A stretch of DNA of 64,000 nucleotides, from positions 186,001-250,000 of the forward strand of contig NZ_JAWXRD010000029.1 in the NCBI RefSeq assembly GCF_033843265.1, written 5' to 3'. The position numbers and the translations under genes were made by a program. Positions 17,240 through 25,758 of this stretch are shown here, piece by piece. Origin of the DNA: Scandinavium lactucae. GTDB taxonomy: Bacteria; Pseudomonadota; Gammaproteobacteria; Enterobacterales; Enterobacteriaceae. Below the pieces are notes generated by a model, which was not told the origin of the DNA, made no database searches, and saw only the letters and a program-made list of their open reading frames with translations. The first letter of the stretch is position 1. Every line of letters starts with the position of its first letter.

Positions 17240-18511
17240 GTGAAAGAGATAATCGCCCGTCATAAACGCGGGGAACATTTGGGGATTTGCTCCGTCTGTT
17301 CGGCGCATCCGTTGGTCATAGAAGCCGCATTACGCTTCGATCTGAATAGCGACAATAAAGTATTGATCGAAGCCACCTCTAATCAGGTCAACCAGGATGG
17401 CGGCTACACCGGAATGAAACCGGCGGATTTTCGCGATTTTGTGCATCAGATTGCTCAGGATGTTGGCTTCCCGCTCGACAGACTCATTCTTGGCGGTGAT
17501 CATCTCGGACCAAACTGCTGGCAACATGAATCTGCAGCCGTGGCGATGAAAAAATCCGTCGATCTCATCAAAGCCTATGTCGCCGCGGGGTTCAGCAAAA
17601 TCCATCTCGATGCCTCGATGTCCTGTGCTGACGACCCTACACCGCTTGATCCTACTGTCGTCGCCGAACGCGCAGCCGTACTCTGCCAGGCAGCGGAAGC
17701 CACAGCGACAGAAGCACAGAAACGTTTACTCACCTACGTCATCGGAACGGAGGTTCCCGTTCCCGGAGGTGAAGCCAGCACGATTGGTACGGTGCACGTC
17801 ACCCGAGAAAAAGATGCCGCGCGCACACTAGAAACGCATCAAATTGCATTCCGAGCCTTAGATCTGGAAGAAGCATTAACGCGAGTGATTGCGATCGTTG
17901 TCCAGCCCGGCGTTGAATTCGATCATACGCAGATTATTCACTACCAACCGCACGCGGCTGAAGCACTGTCTGGCTGGATCAAGCAAACCCCAATGGTCTA
18001 CGAGGCCCATTCCACCGACTATCAAACCCGTCAGGCTTACCACGCCCTGGTGCGCGATCACTACGCCATTCTGAAAGTCGGCCCGGCGCTGACCTTCGCG
18101 CTGCGAGAAGCTATTTTTGCGCTGGCACAGATGGAAAACGAACTGATCTCCCCGGAAAACCGCAGTCACGTGCTCGACGTGATTGATGAGGTGATGCTCA
18201 ACGAACCGGGTTACTGGAAGAAGTATTATCACCCTACATGGAGCCAGGCCATGGTTGATATTCATTTCAGTCTCTCTGACCGAATCCGCTATTACTGGCC
18301 TCATCCTCGTATCAGACAAAGCGTGGAGAAACTTATCGCCAATCTGAATGAGGTGTCATTACCGTTGGGATTAATCAGTCAGTTTATGCCGGTTCAGTTT
18401 GAGCGCCTGGCCGATAATTCCCTCGCCCCCACCCCGCACAACCTGATTATTGACAAAATTCAGGACGTGCTCAGGGCCTATCGTTTTGGCTGCACAGCCC
18501 AGGCAGCCTGA
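17240..18511 (+). CDS. gatZ: Tagatose-bisphosphate aldolase accessory subunit GatZ
   Basis: Non-catalytic partner of GatY, needed for aldolase activity and stability; a TIM-barrel-like protein of the GatZ/KbaZ family. The 423 residues are close to the 420 of E. coli GatZ. Conserved stretches such as GICSVCSAHPLVIEAAL, LGGDHLGPNCWQ, KIHLDASMSC and VIGTEVPVPGGEA are intact. The start at 17240 (GTG) is preceded by GGAGAG. It follows gatY after 78 bases and is followed by gatA after 13 bases. A complete reading frame argues that the aldolase complex is functional. Confidence 0.93.
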   Translation: MKEIIARHKRGEHLGICSVCSAHPLVIEAALRFDLNSDNKVLIEATSNQVNQDGGYTGMKPADFRDFVHQIAQDVGFPLDRLILGGDHLGPNCWQHESAAVAMKKSVDLIKAYVAAGFSKIHLDASMSCADDPTPLDPTVVAERAAVLCQAAEATATEAQKRLLTYVIGTEVPVPGGEASTIGTVHVTREKDAARTLETHQIAFRALDLEEALTRVIAIVVQPGVEFDHTQIIHYQPHAAEALSGWIKQTPMVYEAHSTDYQTRQAYHALVRDHYAILKVGPALTFALREAIFALAQMENELISPENRSHVLDVIDEVMLNEPGYWKKYYHPTWSQAMVDIHFSLSDRIRYYWPHPRIRQSVEKLIANLNEVSLPLGLISQFMPVQFERLADNSLAPTPHNLIIDKIQDVLRAYRFGCTAQAA

Positions 18512-18524
18512 CCCCGGAGATTCT

Positions 18525-18989
18525 ATGAGCCAACTCTTTGTTCGTACCGGAATTGACTTCAGTTCACGCCAGCAGGTGCTGGCCCACATTGGTGAAGAAA
18601 TGCTGGCAAAAGGTGTCGTGCATGACACCTATCCAGCGGCATTACTCGAGCGGGAAGCTGTATTTCCTACCGGGATTGCACTTGAGCATCATGCTGTCGC
18701 GATCCCGCACTGCGAAGCCATCCATGCGAGATCACCCGCGCTTTATCTGATTCGCCCCACTCGTGCGGTGAAATTTCAACAGGCGGACGATGATACAGAG
18801 ATAGAAGCGTCGTTAATCATTGCCCTGATCGTTGAAAATCCGACTGCGCAGTTGAAGCTGCTGCGTCGTCTTTTTGGTGAGTTACAAAATCCGGAGACCA
18901 TTGCCGCCTTGCTTAACGCCCCTGATTCCGAACTGGCCACACTGTTCCGGGAAACCGTTCTCGACCCTCAACCTTGCATTCAGAATTAA
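18525..18989 (+). CDS. gatA: Galactitol PTS EIIA component GatA
   Basis: Cytoplasmic phosphocarrier of the galactitol phosphotransferase system. It passes phosphate from HPr to GatB. The product has 154 residues with the EIIA histidine in AIPHCE (His62). I chose the ATG at 18525 because GGAG stands just upstream and MSQLFVRTGI matches the family start. A longer frame from 18450 would overlap gatZ by more than 60 bases. It lies 13 bases after gatZ and 29 bases before gatB. Confidence 0.93.
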   Translation: MSQLFVRTGIDFSSRQQVLAHIGEEMLAKGVVHDTYPAALLEREAVFPTGIALEHHAVAIPHCEAIHARSPALYLIRPTRAVKFQQADDDTEIEASLIIALIVENPTAQLKLLRRLFGELQNPETIAALLNAPDSELATLFRETVLDPQPCIQN

Positions 18990-19018
18990 TAAGAAACCAA
19001 TAATAAAAGGAATACCCT

Positions 19019-19303
19019 ATGAAACGTAAAATCATTGTGGCCTGCGGTGGGGCGGTAGCAACCTCCACTATGGCCGCTGAAGAAATCAAAGAGCTCTGTG
19101 AAGCGAACAACATCACACTCGATTTAGTGCAGTGTCGGGTGACAGAAATCGAAACCTATATGGATGGCGCGGACCTCATCTGCACCACGGCCCGCGTCGA
19201 TCGTACCTTTGGTGATATCCCCGTGGTTCACGGTATGCCGTTTGTATCCGGCGTGGGTATCGAAGCTCTGCAGCAAAAAATCCTGAACATCCTCGTGGGG
19301 TAA
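19019..19303 (+). CDS. gatB: Galactitol PTS EIIB component GatB
   Basis: Cytoplasmic phosphocysteine carrier of the galactitol PTS, 94 residues as in E. coli. The active cysteine is Cys9 in the N-terminal loop IIVACGGAVATS. It receives phosphate from GatA and phosphorylates galactitol during transport through GatC. The ATG has AAAGGAAT upstream. Only four bases separate the stop from the gatC start, so coupled translation is likely. Confidence 0.94.
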   Translation: MKRKIIVACGGAVATSTMAAEEIKELCEANNITLDLVQCRVTEIETYMDGADLICTTARVDRTFGDIPVVHGMPFVSGVGIEALQQKILNILVG

Positions 19304-19307
19304 CGCC

Positions 19308-20681
19308 ATGTTTAGCGAAATAATGCGTTATATCCTCGACTTGGGCCCAACGGTGATGCTGCCTCTGGTGATCATCGTTTTCTCTAAAGCACTGGGGATG
19401 AAGCTCGGCGACTGCTTTAAATCAGGGTTACATATCGGCATTGGTTTTGTCGGCATCGGTCTGGTGATTGGTCTGATGCTGGATTCCATTGGCCCTGCCG
19501 CTAAAGCTATGGCCGAACAGTTCCAGATTAACCTGCATGTAGTCGATATCGGCTGGCCGGGATCTTCCCCAATGACCTGGGCCTCGCAAATTGCGCTGGT
19601 CGCCATTCCGATTGCGATTGGGGTGAACATCGTCATGCTGGTCACCCGGATGACCCGCGTCGTTAACGTCGATATCTGGAATATCTGGCATATGACCTTT
19701 ACCGGCGCGATGCTGCACCTTGCCACGGGTTCGTACTGGATTGGTATTCTCGGGGTCGTCCTTCACGCCGCCTTTGTCTACAAACTTGGCGACTGGTTTG
19801 CGAAAGACACCCGCGACTTTTTCGGGCTGGAAGGCATCGCTATCCCGCATGGTTCATCAGCCTACCTGGGGCCAATAGCCGTGCTGGTTGACACCATCAT
19901 TGAGAAAATCCCCGGACTTAACCGCGTCCACTTCAGTGCCGATGACGTACAGAAACGCTTTGGTCCCTTCGGCGAACCGGTCACCGTTGGCTTTGTGATG
20001 GGGTTGGTGATTGGCCTGCTGGCGGGATATGACATCAAAGCCGTTCTGCAACTGGCGGTAAAAACAGCAGCCGTCATGCTGCTGATGCCGCGCGTCATCA
20101 AACCGATTATGGATGGCCTAACACCGATAGCAAAACATGCACGTAAGCGCCTGCAAGCGAAGTTTGGCGGTCAGGAATTCCTGATTGGTCTGGATCCCGC
20201 TCTGCTGTTGGGGCACACCTCGGTGGTCTCTGCGAGCCTGATTTTCATTCCGCTGACCATTCTGGTTGCCGTGCTGGTTCCGGGTAACCAGGTCCTGCCG
20301 TTTGGTGACCTGGCAACCATCGGCTTCTTCGTCGCGATGGCGGTTGCGGTGCACCAAGGCAATCTGTTCCGCACCCTAATTTCAGGCGTCATCATCATGG
20401 GTATCACTCTCTGGATCGCCACGCAAACCATTGGCTTACATACCCAGCTTGCCGAAAATGCGGGTGCATTAAAGGCCGGTGGAATGGTCGCATCAATGGA
20501 CCAGGGCGGCTCACCGATTACCTGGTTGCTCATCCAACTGTTCACCTGGAAGAACATCACTGGCTTCCTCATTATCGCCGTGGTTTATCTGACGGGCGTA
20601 CTGCTGACCTGGCGTCGGGCGCGTAACTTTGTCGCCGCCGAAAAAGCGGCATCTATTCAGCAGGCGGAAAGCCTTTCTTAA
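19308..20681 (+). CDS. gatC: Galactitol PTS permease EIIC component GatC
   Basis: Inner-membrane channel of the galactitol PTS; it imports galactitol and releases galactitol 1-phosphate. The 457 residues (451 in E. coli) form about nine to ten hydrophobic segments. The EIIC-Gat family sequence GLHIGIGFVGIGLVIGLM near the N-terminus and the central HGSSAYLGP motif are present. The C-terminal tail (WRRARNFVAAEKAASIQ) is charged and cytoplasmic. A strong intercistronic hairpin follows the stop codon. Confidence 0.94.
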   Translation: MFSEIMRYILDLGPTVMLPLVIIVFSKALGMKLGDCFKSGLHIGIGFVGIGLVIGLMLDSIGPAAKAMAEQFQINLHVVDIGWPGSSPMTWASQIALVAIPIAIGVNIVMLVTRMTRVVNVDIWNIWHMTFTGAMLHLATGSYWIGILGVVLHAAFVYKLGDWFAKDTRDFFGLEGIAIPHGSSAYLGPIAVLVDTIIEKIPGLNRVHFSADDVQKRFGPFGEPVTVGFVMGLVIGLLAGYDIKAVLQLAVKTAAVMLLMPRVIKPIMDGLTPIAKHARKRLQAKFGGQEFLIGLDPALLLGHTSVVSASLIFIPLTILVAVLVPGNQVLPFGDLATIGFFVAMAVAVHQGNLFRTLISGVIIMGITLWIATQTIGLHTQLAENAGALKAGGMVASMDQGGSPITWLLIQLFTWKNITGFLIIAVVYLTGVLLTWRRARNFVAAEKAASIQQAESLS

Positions 20682-20683
20682 TA

Positions 20684-20707
20684 GCAGGGGAGCCCTCGCT
20701 CCCCTGC
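20684..20707 (+). other. Intercistronic hairpin between gatC and gatD
   Basis: A perfect 10-bp stem GCAGGGGAGC / GCTCCCCTGC with a CCTC loop starts two bases after the gatC stop. No T run follows, so it is more likely an mRNA stabiliser or processing element than a terminator. Confidence 0.7.
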
Positions 20708-20725
20708 TCATTTCTGGAGAATCTT

Positions 20726-21769
20726 ATGAAATCAGTGGTTATCCACGCTGAGGGAAAAGTGCACGTTGAAGAACGCCCTATTCCACAATTAAAAACCGAT
20801 GATGACGTGCTGGTAAAAGTCGTCAGTGCAGGGCTGTGCGGATCAGATATTCCGCGTATTTTCAGTCATGGCGCGCATTACTATCCGATTACGCTGGGCC
20901 ATGAATTTAGCGGCTATGTCGAATCCTATGGCAACGAGGTGACCGATCTGCAACCCGGCGATGCCGTCGCCTGCGTGCCTCTGCTCCCCTGCTTTAGTTG
21001 CCCTCAGTGTAAGCGCGGCTTCTTCTCACTCTGTAAATCCTATCAATTTGTCGGCTCACGCAGCGAAGGGGGAAACGCAGAATATGTAGTCGTGAAACGC
21101 GCCAATCTTTTTCGTTTACCTTCGACGATGCCCATTGAGGATGGGGCATTTATCGAACCCATCACCGTAGGGCTTCATGCTTTCAATCTTGCTCAGGGCT
21201 GCAAGGACAAAAACGTCATTATCGTTGGCGCAGGGACCATTGGCTTGCTGGCTATGCAGTGCGCACGAGAACTGGGTGCGATAAGCGTCACGGCGGTGGA
21301 TATTAATCCTGAAAAACTAGCACTCGCCAGGACGCTGGGGGCGACTCACGCATTAAACAGTCGGGAAATGAGTGCGGCAGAGATCCAGTCCGCCCTGGCT
21401 GAACGTCAATTTGATCAACTCATTCTGGAAACAGCAGGCGCGCCGCAAACCGTAGCCCTGGCGATTGAAATCGCTGGCCCCCGCGCTCAGCTGGCGCTGG
21501 TAGGTACGCTTCATCAGGATCTGACGCTGAACGCTAACGTGTTCGGGCAAATTCTGAGAAAAGAGTTAACCCTGCTCGGCAGCTGGATGAACTACTCCAG
21601 CCCTTGGCCTGGAACAGAATGGGAAACCGCCGCACGTCTATTAACGGAAAATCGACTACAGCTGGAACCGTTGATCGCCCATCGCGGTGATATGCAAAGC
21701 TTTGCCACTGCAGTTGAAGCGTTAAACGGCGCACCCATGCAGGGAAAAATACTGCTCAGCTTGCCTTAA
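20726..21769 (+). CDS. gatD: Galactitol-1-phosphate 5-dehydrogenase GatD
   Basis: Zinc-dependent medium-chain dehydrogenase that oxidises galactitol 1-phosphate to D-tagatose 6-phosphate with NAD. The 347 residues show the catalytic zinc ligands Cys38 (GLCGSD) and the GHE motif of TLGHEFSG. The structural zinc cysteines lie in CFSCPQCKRGFFSLC, and the Rossmann motif is VGAGTIGLLAMQ. TCTGGAGAAT precedes the ATG. It is the last structural gene of the operon. A phosphofructokinase step, encoded elsewhere, is needed to supply GatYZ with its bisphosphate substrate. Confidence 0.95.
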   Translation: MKSVVIHAEGKVHVEERPIPQLKTDDDVLVKVVSAGLCGSDIPRIFSHGAHYYPITLGHEFSGYVESYGNEVTDLQPGDAVACVPLLPCFSCPQCKRGFFSLCKSYQFVGSRSEGGNAEYVVVKRANLFRLPSTMPIEDGAFIEPITVGLHAFNLAQGCKDKNVIIVGAGTIGLLAMQCARELGAISVTAVDINPEKLALARTLGATHALNSREMSAAEIQSALAERQFDQLILETAGAPQTVALAIEIAGPRAQLALVGTLHQDLTLNANVFGQILRKELTLLGSWMNYSSPWPGTEWETAARLLTENRLQLEPLIAHRGDMQSFATAVEALNGAPMQGKILLSLP

Positions 21770-21775
21770 AAATAT

Positions 21776-21798
21776 GAGCCAGCAGACCTGGCTGGCTC
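21776..21798 (+). terminator. Hairpin after gatD, likely operon terminator
   Basis: An 8-bp perfect stem GAGCCAGC / GCTGGCTC lies six bases past the gatD stop. It is followed by CCCTCTACTTTC rather than a clean T run, so termination may be incomplete and gatR may be partly read through. Confidence 0.55.
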
Positions 21799-21805
21799 CC
21801 CTCTA

Positions 21806-21845
21806 CTTTCGAAATTTATCGTTCAACTTTCATTATCCTTCGATT
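21806..21845. promoter_or_regulatory. Candidate GatR site in the gatR promoter region
   Basis: CTTTCGAAATTTATCG and CCTTCGATT share the CTTTCG-type core with the elements upstream of gatY. The position before gatR suggests autoregulation. This is inference from repeated words only. Confidence 0.35.
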
Positions 21846-21879
21846 ACACTAGCCACAATTAATTGTCAGGCATATCAAG

Positions 21880-22653
21880 ATGAACTCATTTGAACGAAGG
21901 AACAAAATAGTCGAACTGGTTCACTCCCAGGGAAGCGTATTGGTTCTGGATCTTTCGAATGCCTTTGGTACTTCAGAGGTAACCATTCGCGCAGACCTAC
22001 GTTTACTGGAAGATAAAGGCTTAGTCACGCGTTTCCATGGTGGTGCGGCAAAGCCAGGCAGCAATTTAGCCGAAGCCGACAGCCAGGAAGTTGTGTTGGA
22101 AGAGCGTTACAAACTGGCAAGCGATCCTAAAAAGCGCATCGCGCAGGCCGCAGCAAAAATGATCGCCGAAGGCATGACGGTGATCCTCGACAGTGGAAGT
22201 ACGACACTACTGATTGCCGAAGAGCTGGTTAAGAAAACCAATATCACGGTGATCACCAACAGTTTACCCGCCGCCTTTACTCTGGCTGAAAATAAAGACA
22301 TCACGCTGGTGGTGTGTGGTGGCACCGTCCGACACAAAACCCACTCGATGCACGGCACTATCGCGGAACAATCATTACAAGGTATTAGTGCCGACCTCAT
22401 GTTTGTTGGTGCAGACGGCATTGATGCCACCAACGGGATTACTACCTTTAACGAGGGTTACTCGATAAGCGGCGTGATGGCATCAGCCGCACACCACGTT
22501 GTCGCCGTACTGGACGCCACCAAATTCAACCGTCGGGGATTCAATCAAGTCCTGCCGATGGACAAGATTAACTGTGTCATTACTGACAGCAGCATCAGCA
22601 AACAAGACATTGCAGCCCTCGAAAAAACAGGTGTGGAGTTAAAGACGGTTTGA
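21880..22653 (+). CDS. gatR: DeoR-family galactitol operon repressor GatR
   Basis: Transcription repressor of the gat genes, 257 residues. The N-terminal DeoR helix-turn-helix (about residues 5-60: NKIVELVHSQGSVLVLDLSNAFGTSEVTIRADLRLLE) precedes a sugar-phosphate-sensing domain. That domain carries the DSGSTT and VGADGID motifs typical of the family. The gene is intact, whereas E. coli K-12 carries an insertion in gatR and expresses gat constitutively; regulation should therefore work here. It is convergent with rsmI, with a hairpin between. Confidence 0.92.
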   Translation: MNSFERRNKIVELVHSQGSVLVLDLSNAFGTSEVTIRADLRLLEDKGLVTRFHGGAAKPGSNLAEADSQEVVLEERYKLASDPKKRIAQAAAKMIAEGMTVILDSGSTTLLIAEELVKKTNITVITNSLPAAFTLAENKDITLVVCGGTVRHKTHSMHGTIAEQSLQGISADLMFVGADGIDATNGITTFNEGYSISGVMASAAHHVVAVLDATKFNRRGFNQVLPMDKINCVITDSSISKQDIAALEKTGVELKTV

Positions 22654-22683
22654 TTGGTTCGGTGACAAGATCAAGGAATAATT

Positions 22684-22713
22684 GAGTCGCTACCCAACCA
22701 AGGGTAGCGGCTC
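22684..22713. terminator. Bidirectional hairpin between gatR and rsmI
   Basis: GAGTCGCTACCC pairs with GGGTAGCGGCTC (one mismatch) around an AACCAA loop. It lies between two convergent genes. Flanking A/T runs are short on both sides. Confidence 0.65.
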
Positions 22714-22719
22714 AAAACA

Positions 22720-23586
22720 TCACTCCCCTTGCTGCTCCAGGGCGTGCTTGTATAGCGCGTTTTTCTTCACGCCGTGAATTTCGGCGGCGAGGGCGGCGGC
22801 TTTCTTAAGGGGCAGTTCGGCTTGCAACAGGGCCAGCGTGCGCAGGGCTTCAGCGGGCAGCGCATCGTCGCTCTGCACTTTGAAACCTTCCACGATCAGC
22901 ACCATTTCGCCTTTGCGACGGTTTTCGTCTTCTTTTACCCACGCCAGCAGTTCACCGACCGGCGCGCCGGTGATGGTTTCCCAGGTTTTGGTCAGTTCGC
23001 GGGCGAGTACCACGTAGCGCGATTCGCCGAGCACGGCGGTGATGTCTTCCAGGCTTTCCAGCAGACGGTGCGTGGATTCGTAGAAAATCAGGGTACGCGG
23101 TTCGTTTTCCAGGGCGCGTAACGCATCCCGGCGGCCTTTCGATTTCGCAGGCAGAAAACCTTCATAGCAGAATTTATCGGACGGCAGCCCCGCCGCACTC
23201 AGCGCCGCGATAGCCGCACACGGGCCTGGGAGCGGCACCACGCGGATCCCCGCTTCACGGCAGGTACGCACCAGGTGATAGCCCGGATCGTTGATTAGCG
23301 GGGTTCCGGCATCGGAAACCAGCGCGATGTTCTGCCCTTCTTTCAGCTTCGCCAGCAGGGTTTCGGCCTTTTGCTGCTCGTTATGATCGTGCAGGGCAAA
23401 CATACGGGCATTAATGGCAAAATGCTGGAGCAATAAACCGGTATGACGCGTGTCTTCCGCGGCAATGAGATCAACAGCTTGCAGCACTTCCAGCGCACGT
23501 TGGGTGATGTCGCCAAGATTACCGATTGGCGTGGGCACTATATAGAGCTGACCCTGAGAATTGTCCGCTGTTTCGCGTTGTTTCAT
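22720..23586 (-). CDS. rsmI: 16S rRNA cytidine-1402 2'-O-methyltransferase RsmI
   Basis: SAM-dependent methyltransferase that modifies the ribose of C1402 in the decoding centre of 16S rRNA, together with RsmH. The 288 residues carry the SAM-binding TP methylase fold: LYIVPTPIGNLGDIT at the start, AEDTRHTGLLL, ALVSDAGTPLINDPG and PLPGPCAAIAALSAAGLP. Length and sequence match E. coli YraL. It is divergent from lpoA with 63 bases between the starts. Confidence 0.97.
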   Translation of the reverse strand: MKQRETADNSQGQLYIVPTPIGNLGDITQRALEVLQAVDLIAAEDTRHTGLLLQHFAINARMFALHDHNEQQKAETLLAKLKEGQNIALVSDAGTPLINDPGYHLVRTCREAGIRVVPLPGPCAAIAALSAAGLPSDKFCYEGFLPAKSKGRRDALRALENEPRTLIFYESTHRLLESLEDITAVLGESRYVVLARELTKTWETITGAPVGELLAWVKEDENRRKGEMVLIVEGFKVQSDDALPAEALRTLALLQAELPLKKAAALAAEIHGVKKNALYKHALEQQGE

Positions 23587-23649
23587 TGTTTAGTCCGTAT
23601 TGCCGATTTAATATTGAGCATTGAGCTAAAAAAATATCACTGGATACGT

Positions 23650-25758
23650 ATGGTACCGTCAACATTTCTTCGTTCTAAAGCCGCGCGCTGTCTGCCTGTT
23701 ATGCTGGCTGCGTTACTTTTTGCCGGCTGTGGCACCCAGCAAAGCGCAGACCAGAGTGTCGCGCACCTCGAAGGTAGCGCGCAGGCCGATTCCGGTTACT
23801 ACCTGCAGCAGATGCAGCAAAGTTCAGATGATAGCAAGACCAACTGGCAATTACTCGCCATTCGTGCACTGCTGAAAGAAGGCCAGAGCCAGCAGGCGCA
23901 GGAACTCTACGGTCAACTGCCGCAGGATTTGACTGTCTCTCAGCGTAAGGAACAGTCGCTGCTGGACGTAGAAATCAAGCTGTCGCAGAAAGATTTTGCC
24001 GGGGCGCAGGCGCTACTCGCTAACATTGAGGTCGGCGACCTTGATAGCAATCAGCAGGCCCGTTACTGGCAGGATGTGATTGTGGCGATGAACGGCCAGC
24101 CGTCGCTGCCGCTGCTGCGTGCCCTGATTGCGCAGGAACCGCTGCTGACCGCGCCGCAAGATAAACAGAAAAATATCGATGCCACCTGGCAGGCGCTGTC
24201 CTCCATGACCAAAGATCAGGCCAACGCGCTGGTGATCAACGCGGATGAAAACGTCTTACAGGGCTGGCTGGATCTGCAACGTGTCTGGTTCGATAACCGC
24301 AACGATCCGGACATGATGAAAGCCGGGATCCAGGACTGGAAAACGCGCTATCCGCAGAATCCAGGGGCGAAAATGCTGCCGACCCAATTAGTCAACGTGC
24401 AGAGCTTTAAACCCGCGTCCACGGCAAAAATCGCCCTTCTCCTGCCGTTGAACGGCCAGGCCGCAGTCTTCGGGCGCACCATTCAGCAAGGCTTTGAAGC
24501 CGCGAAAAATGGCAGCGCAGGCGCGGTAAGCGGCAGCGCTGTGCCGGAACAAACCGCCCAGGCGGCAACCGTGCAGGACAATACTGTCGTTAGCCCGTCT
24601 GAGGCTGAAATCAATGACCTGACCGCCACCAGCCAGCCTGCTGTCGGCACGCAGGCCCAGCCGGTTACGGCTCCTGGGACTGAACCGGCGGCAACGCAGA
24701 CAGTTGCACCTGTTACGGCACCTCAGCAAACGGCAACTCCAGCCCCTGCTGTTCAGCCCGCCGTCGCCGCCGTTCCCGCCAATCCATCGGCTAACGTAAA
24801 GGTTTACGACACCACCGCTGCCCCTCTGGATCAAATCCTGAATCAGGCGCAGCAGGACGGCGTGTCCCTGGTCGTGGGCCCTCTGCTGAAGCCGGACGTC
24901 GAGTCACTGGTTAAGAGCAACACCAGCCTGAACGTGCTGGCGCTCAACCAGCCAGAAAACGTGCAGAATAAAGCTAACGTCTGCTATTTCGCGCTCTCCC
25001 CGGAAGATGAGGCCCGCGATGCGGCGCACCATATTCACGATCAGGGTAAGCAGGCTCCGCTGGTGCTGATCCCGCGTAACGGGTTCGGCGACCGCGTAGC
25101 GAACGCCTTTGCGCAAGAGTGGCAGAAACTCGGTGGCGGCGTGGTGCTGGAACAGAAATTTGGCTCAGTGAATGAGTTGCGTGGTAACGTCAATGGCGGG
25201 GGCGGGATCGCCCTGACCGGTAGTCCAATCAGCGCCAGCCTGCCGCAGCAGGAAGCCGTCACGATTGGCGGCCTGACTATCCCGGCTCCGCCGAGCGAAG
25301 CGCAAATCTCCGGCGGCGGTAAAGTCGATGCCGCCTATATTGTCGCCACCCCGGAAGAGATAGCCTACATCAAACCGATGATTGCAATGCGCAACGGCAG
25401 TCAGAGTGGCGCGACCCTTTATGCAAGTTCACGCAGTGCGCAGGGTACCGCAGGCCCGGATTTCCGTCTCGAAATGGACGGATTGCAGTTCAGCGAAATC
25501 CCTATGCTGGCGGGCAGCAATCCGGCCCTGATGCAGCAGGCGCTGAGCGCGGTGCGTAACGATTATTCGCTGGCACGGCTGTATGCCATGGGCGTGGATG
25601 CCTGGACGCTGGCAAATCACTTCTCGCAAATGCGTCAGGTGCCGGGCTTTGAGCTGAACGGCAACACCGGCGATCTGACCGCCACTCAGGATTGTGTGAT
25701 CAACAGGAAGTTGTCATGGCTCAAATACCAGCAGGGACAGATGGTTGCAGCAAACTAA
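23650..25758 (+). CDS. lpoA: Penicillin-binding protein activator LpoA
   Basis: Outer-membrane lipoprotein that reaches through the periplasm and activates PBP1a transpeptidase in peptidoglycan synthesis. The start at 23650 gives a lipoprotein signal with lipobox LFAGC and modified Cys27. A longer frame from 23443 would antisense-overlap rsmI and lacks a signal. An N-terminal TPR-like helical domain (about 30-270) is followed by a periplasmic-binding-protein-like C-terminal domain. That domain is interrupted by a low-complexity Ala/Pro/Gln/Thr-rich insert of about 90 residues (near 290-380). At 702 residues it is longer than the 678 of E. coli, and the insert probably accounts for the difference. 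Its 3' end overlaps yraN by 43 bases. Confidence 0.95.
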   Translation: MVPSTFLRSKAARCLPVMLAALLFAGCGTQQSADQSVAHLEGSAQADSGYYLQQMQQSSDDSKTNWQLLAIRALLKEGQSQQAQELYGQLPQDLTVSQRKEQSLLDVEIKLSQKDFAGAQALLANIEVGDLDSNQQARYWQDVIVAMNGQPSLPLLRALIAQEPLLTAPQDKQKNIDATWQALSSMTKDQANALVINADENVLQGWLDLQRVWFDNRNDPDMMKAGIQDWKTRYPQNPGAKMLPTQLVNVQSFKPASTAKIALLLPLNGQAAVFGRTIQQGFEAAKNGSAGAVSGSAVPEQTAQAATVQDNTVVSPSEAEINDLTATSQPAVGTQAQPVTAPGTEPAATQTVAPVTAPQQTATPAPAVQPAVAAVPANPSANVKVYDTTAAPLDQILNQAQQDGVSLVVGPLLKPDVESLVKSNTSLNVLALNQPENVQNKANVCYFALSPEDEARDAAHHIHDQGKQAPLVLIPRNGFGDRVANAFAQEWQKLGGGVVLEQKFGSVNELRGNVNGGGGIALTGSPISASLPQQEAVTIGGLTIPAPPSEAQISGGGKVDAAYIVATPEEIAYIKPMIAMRNGSQSGATLYASSRSAQGTAGPDFRLEMDGLQFSEIPMLAGSNPALMQQALSAVRNDYSLARLYAMGVDAWTLANHFSQMRQVPGFELNGNTGDLTATQDCVINRKLSWLKYQQGQMVAAN

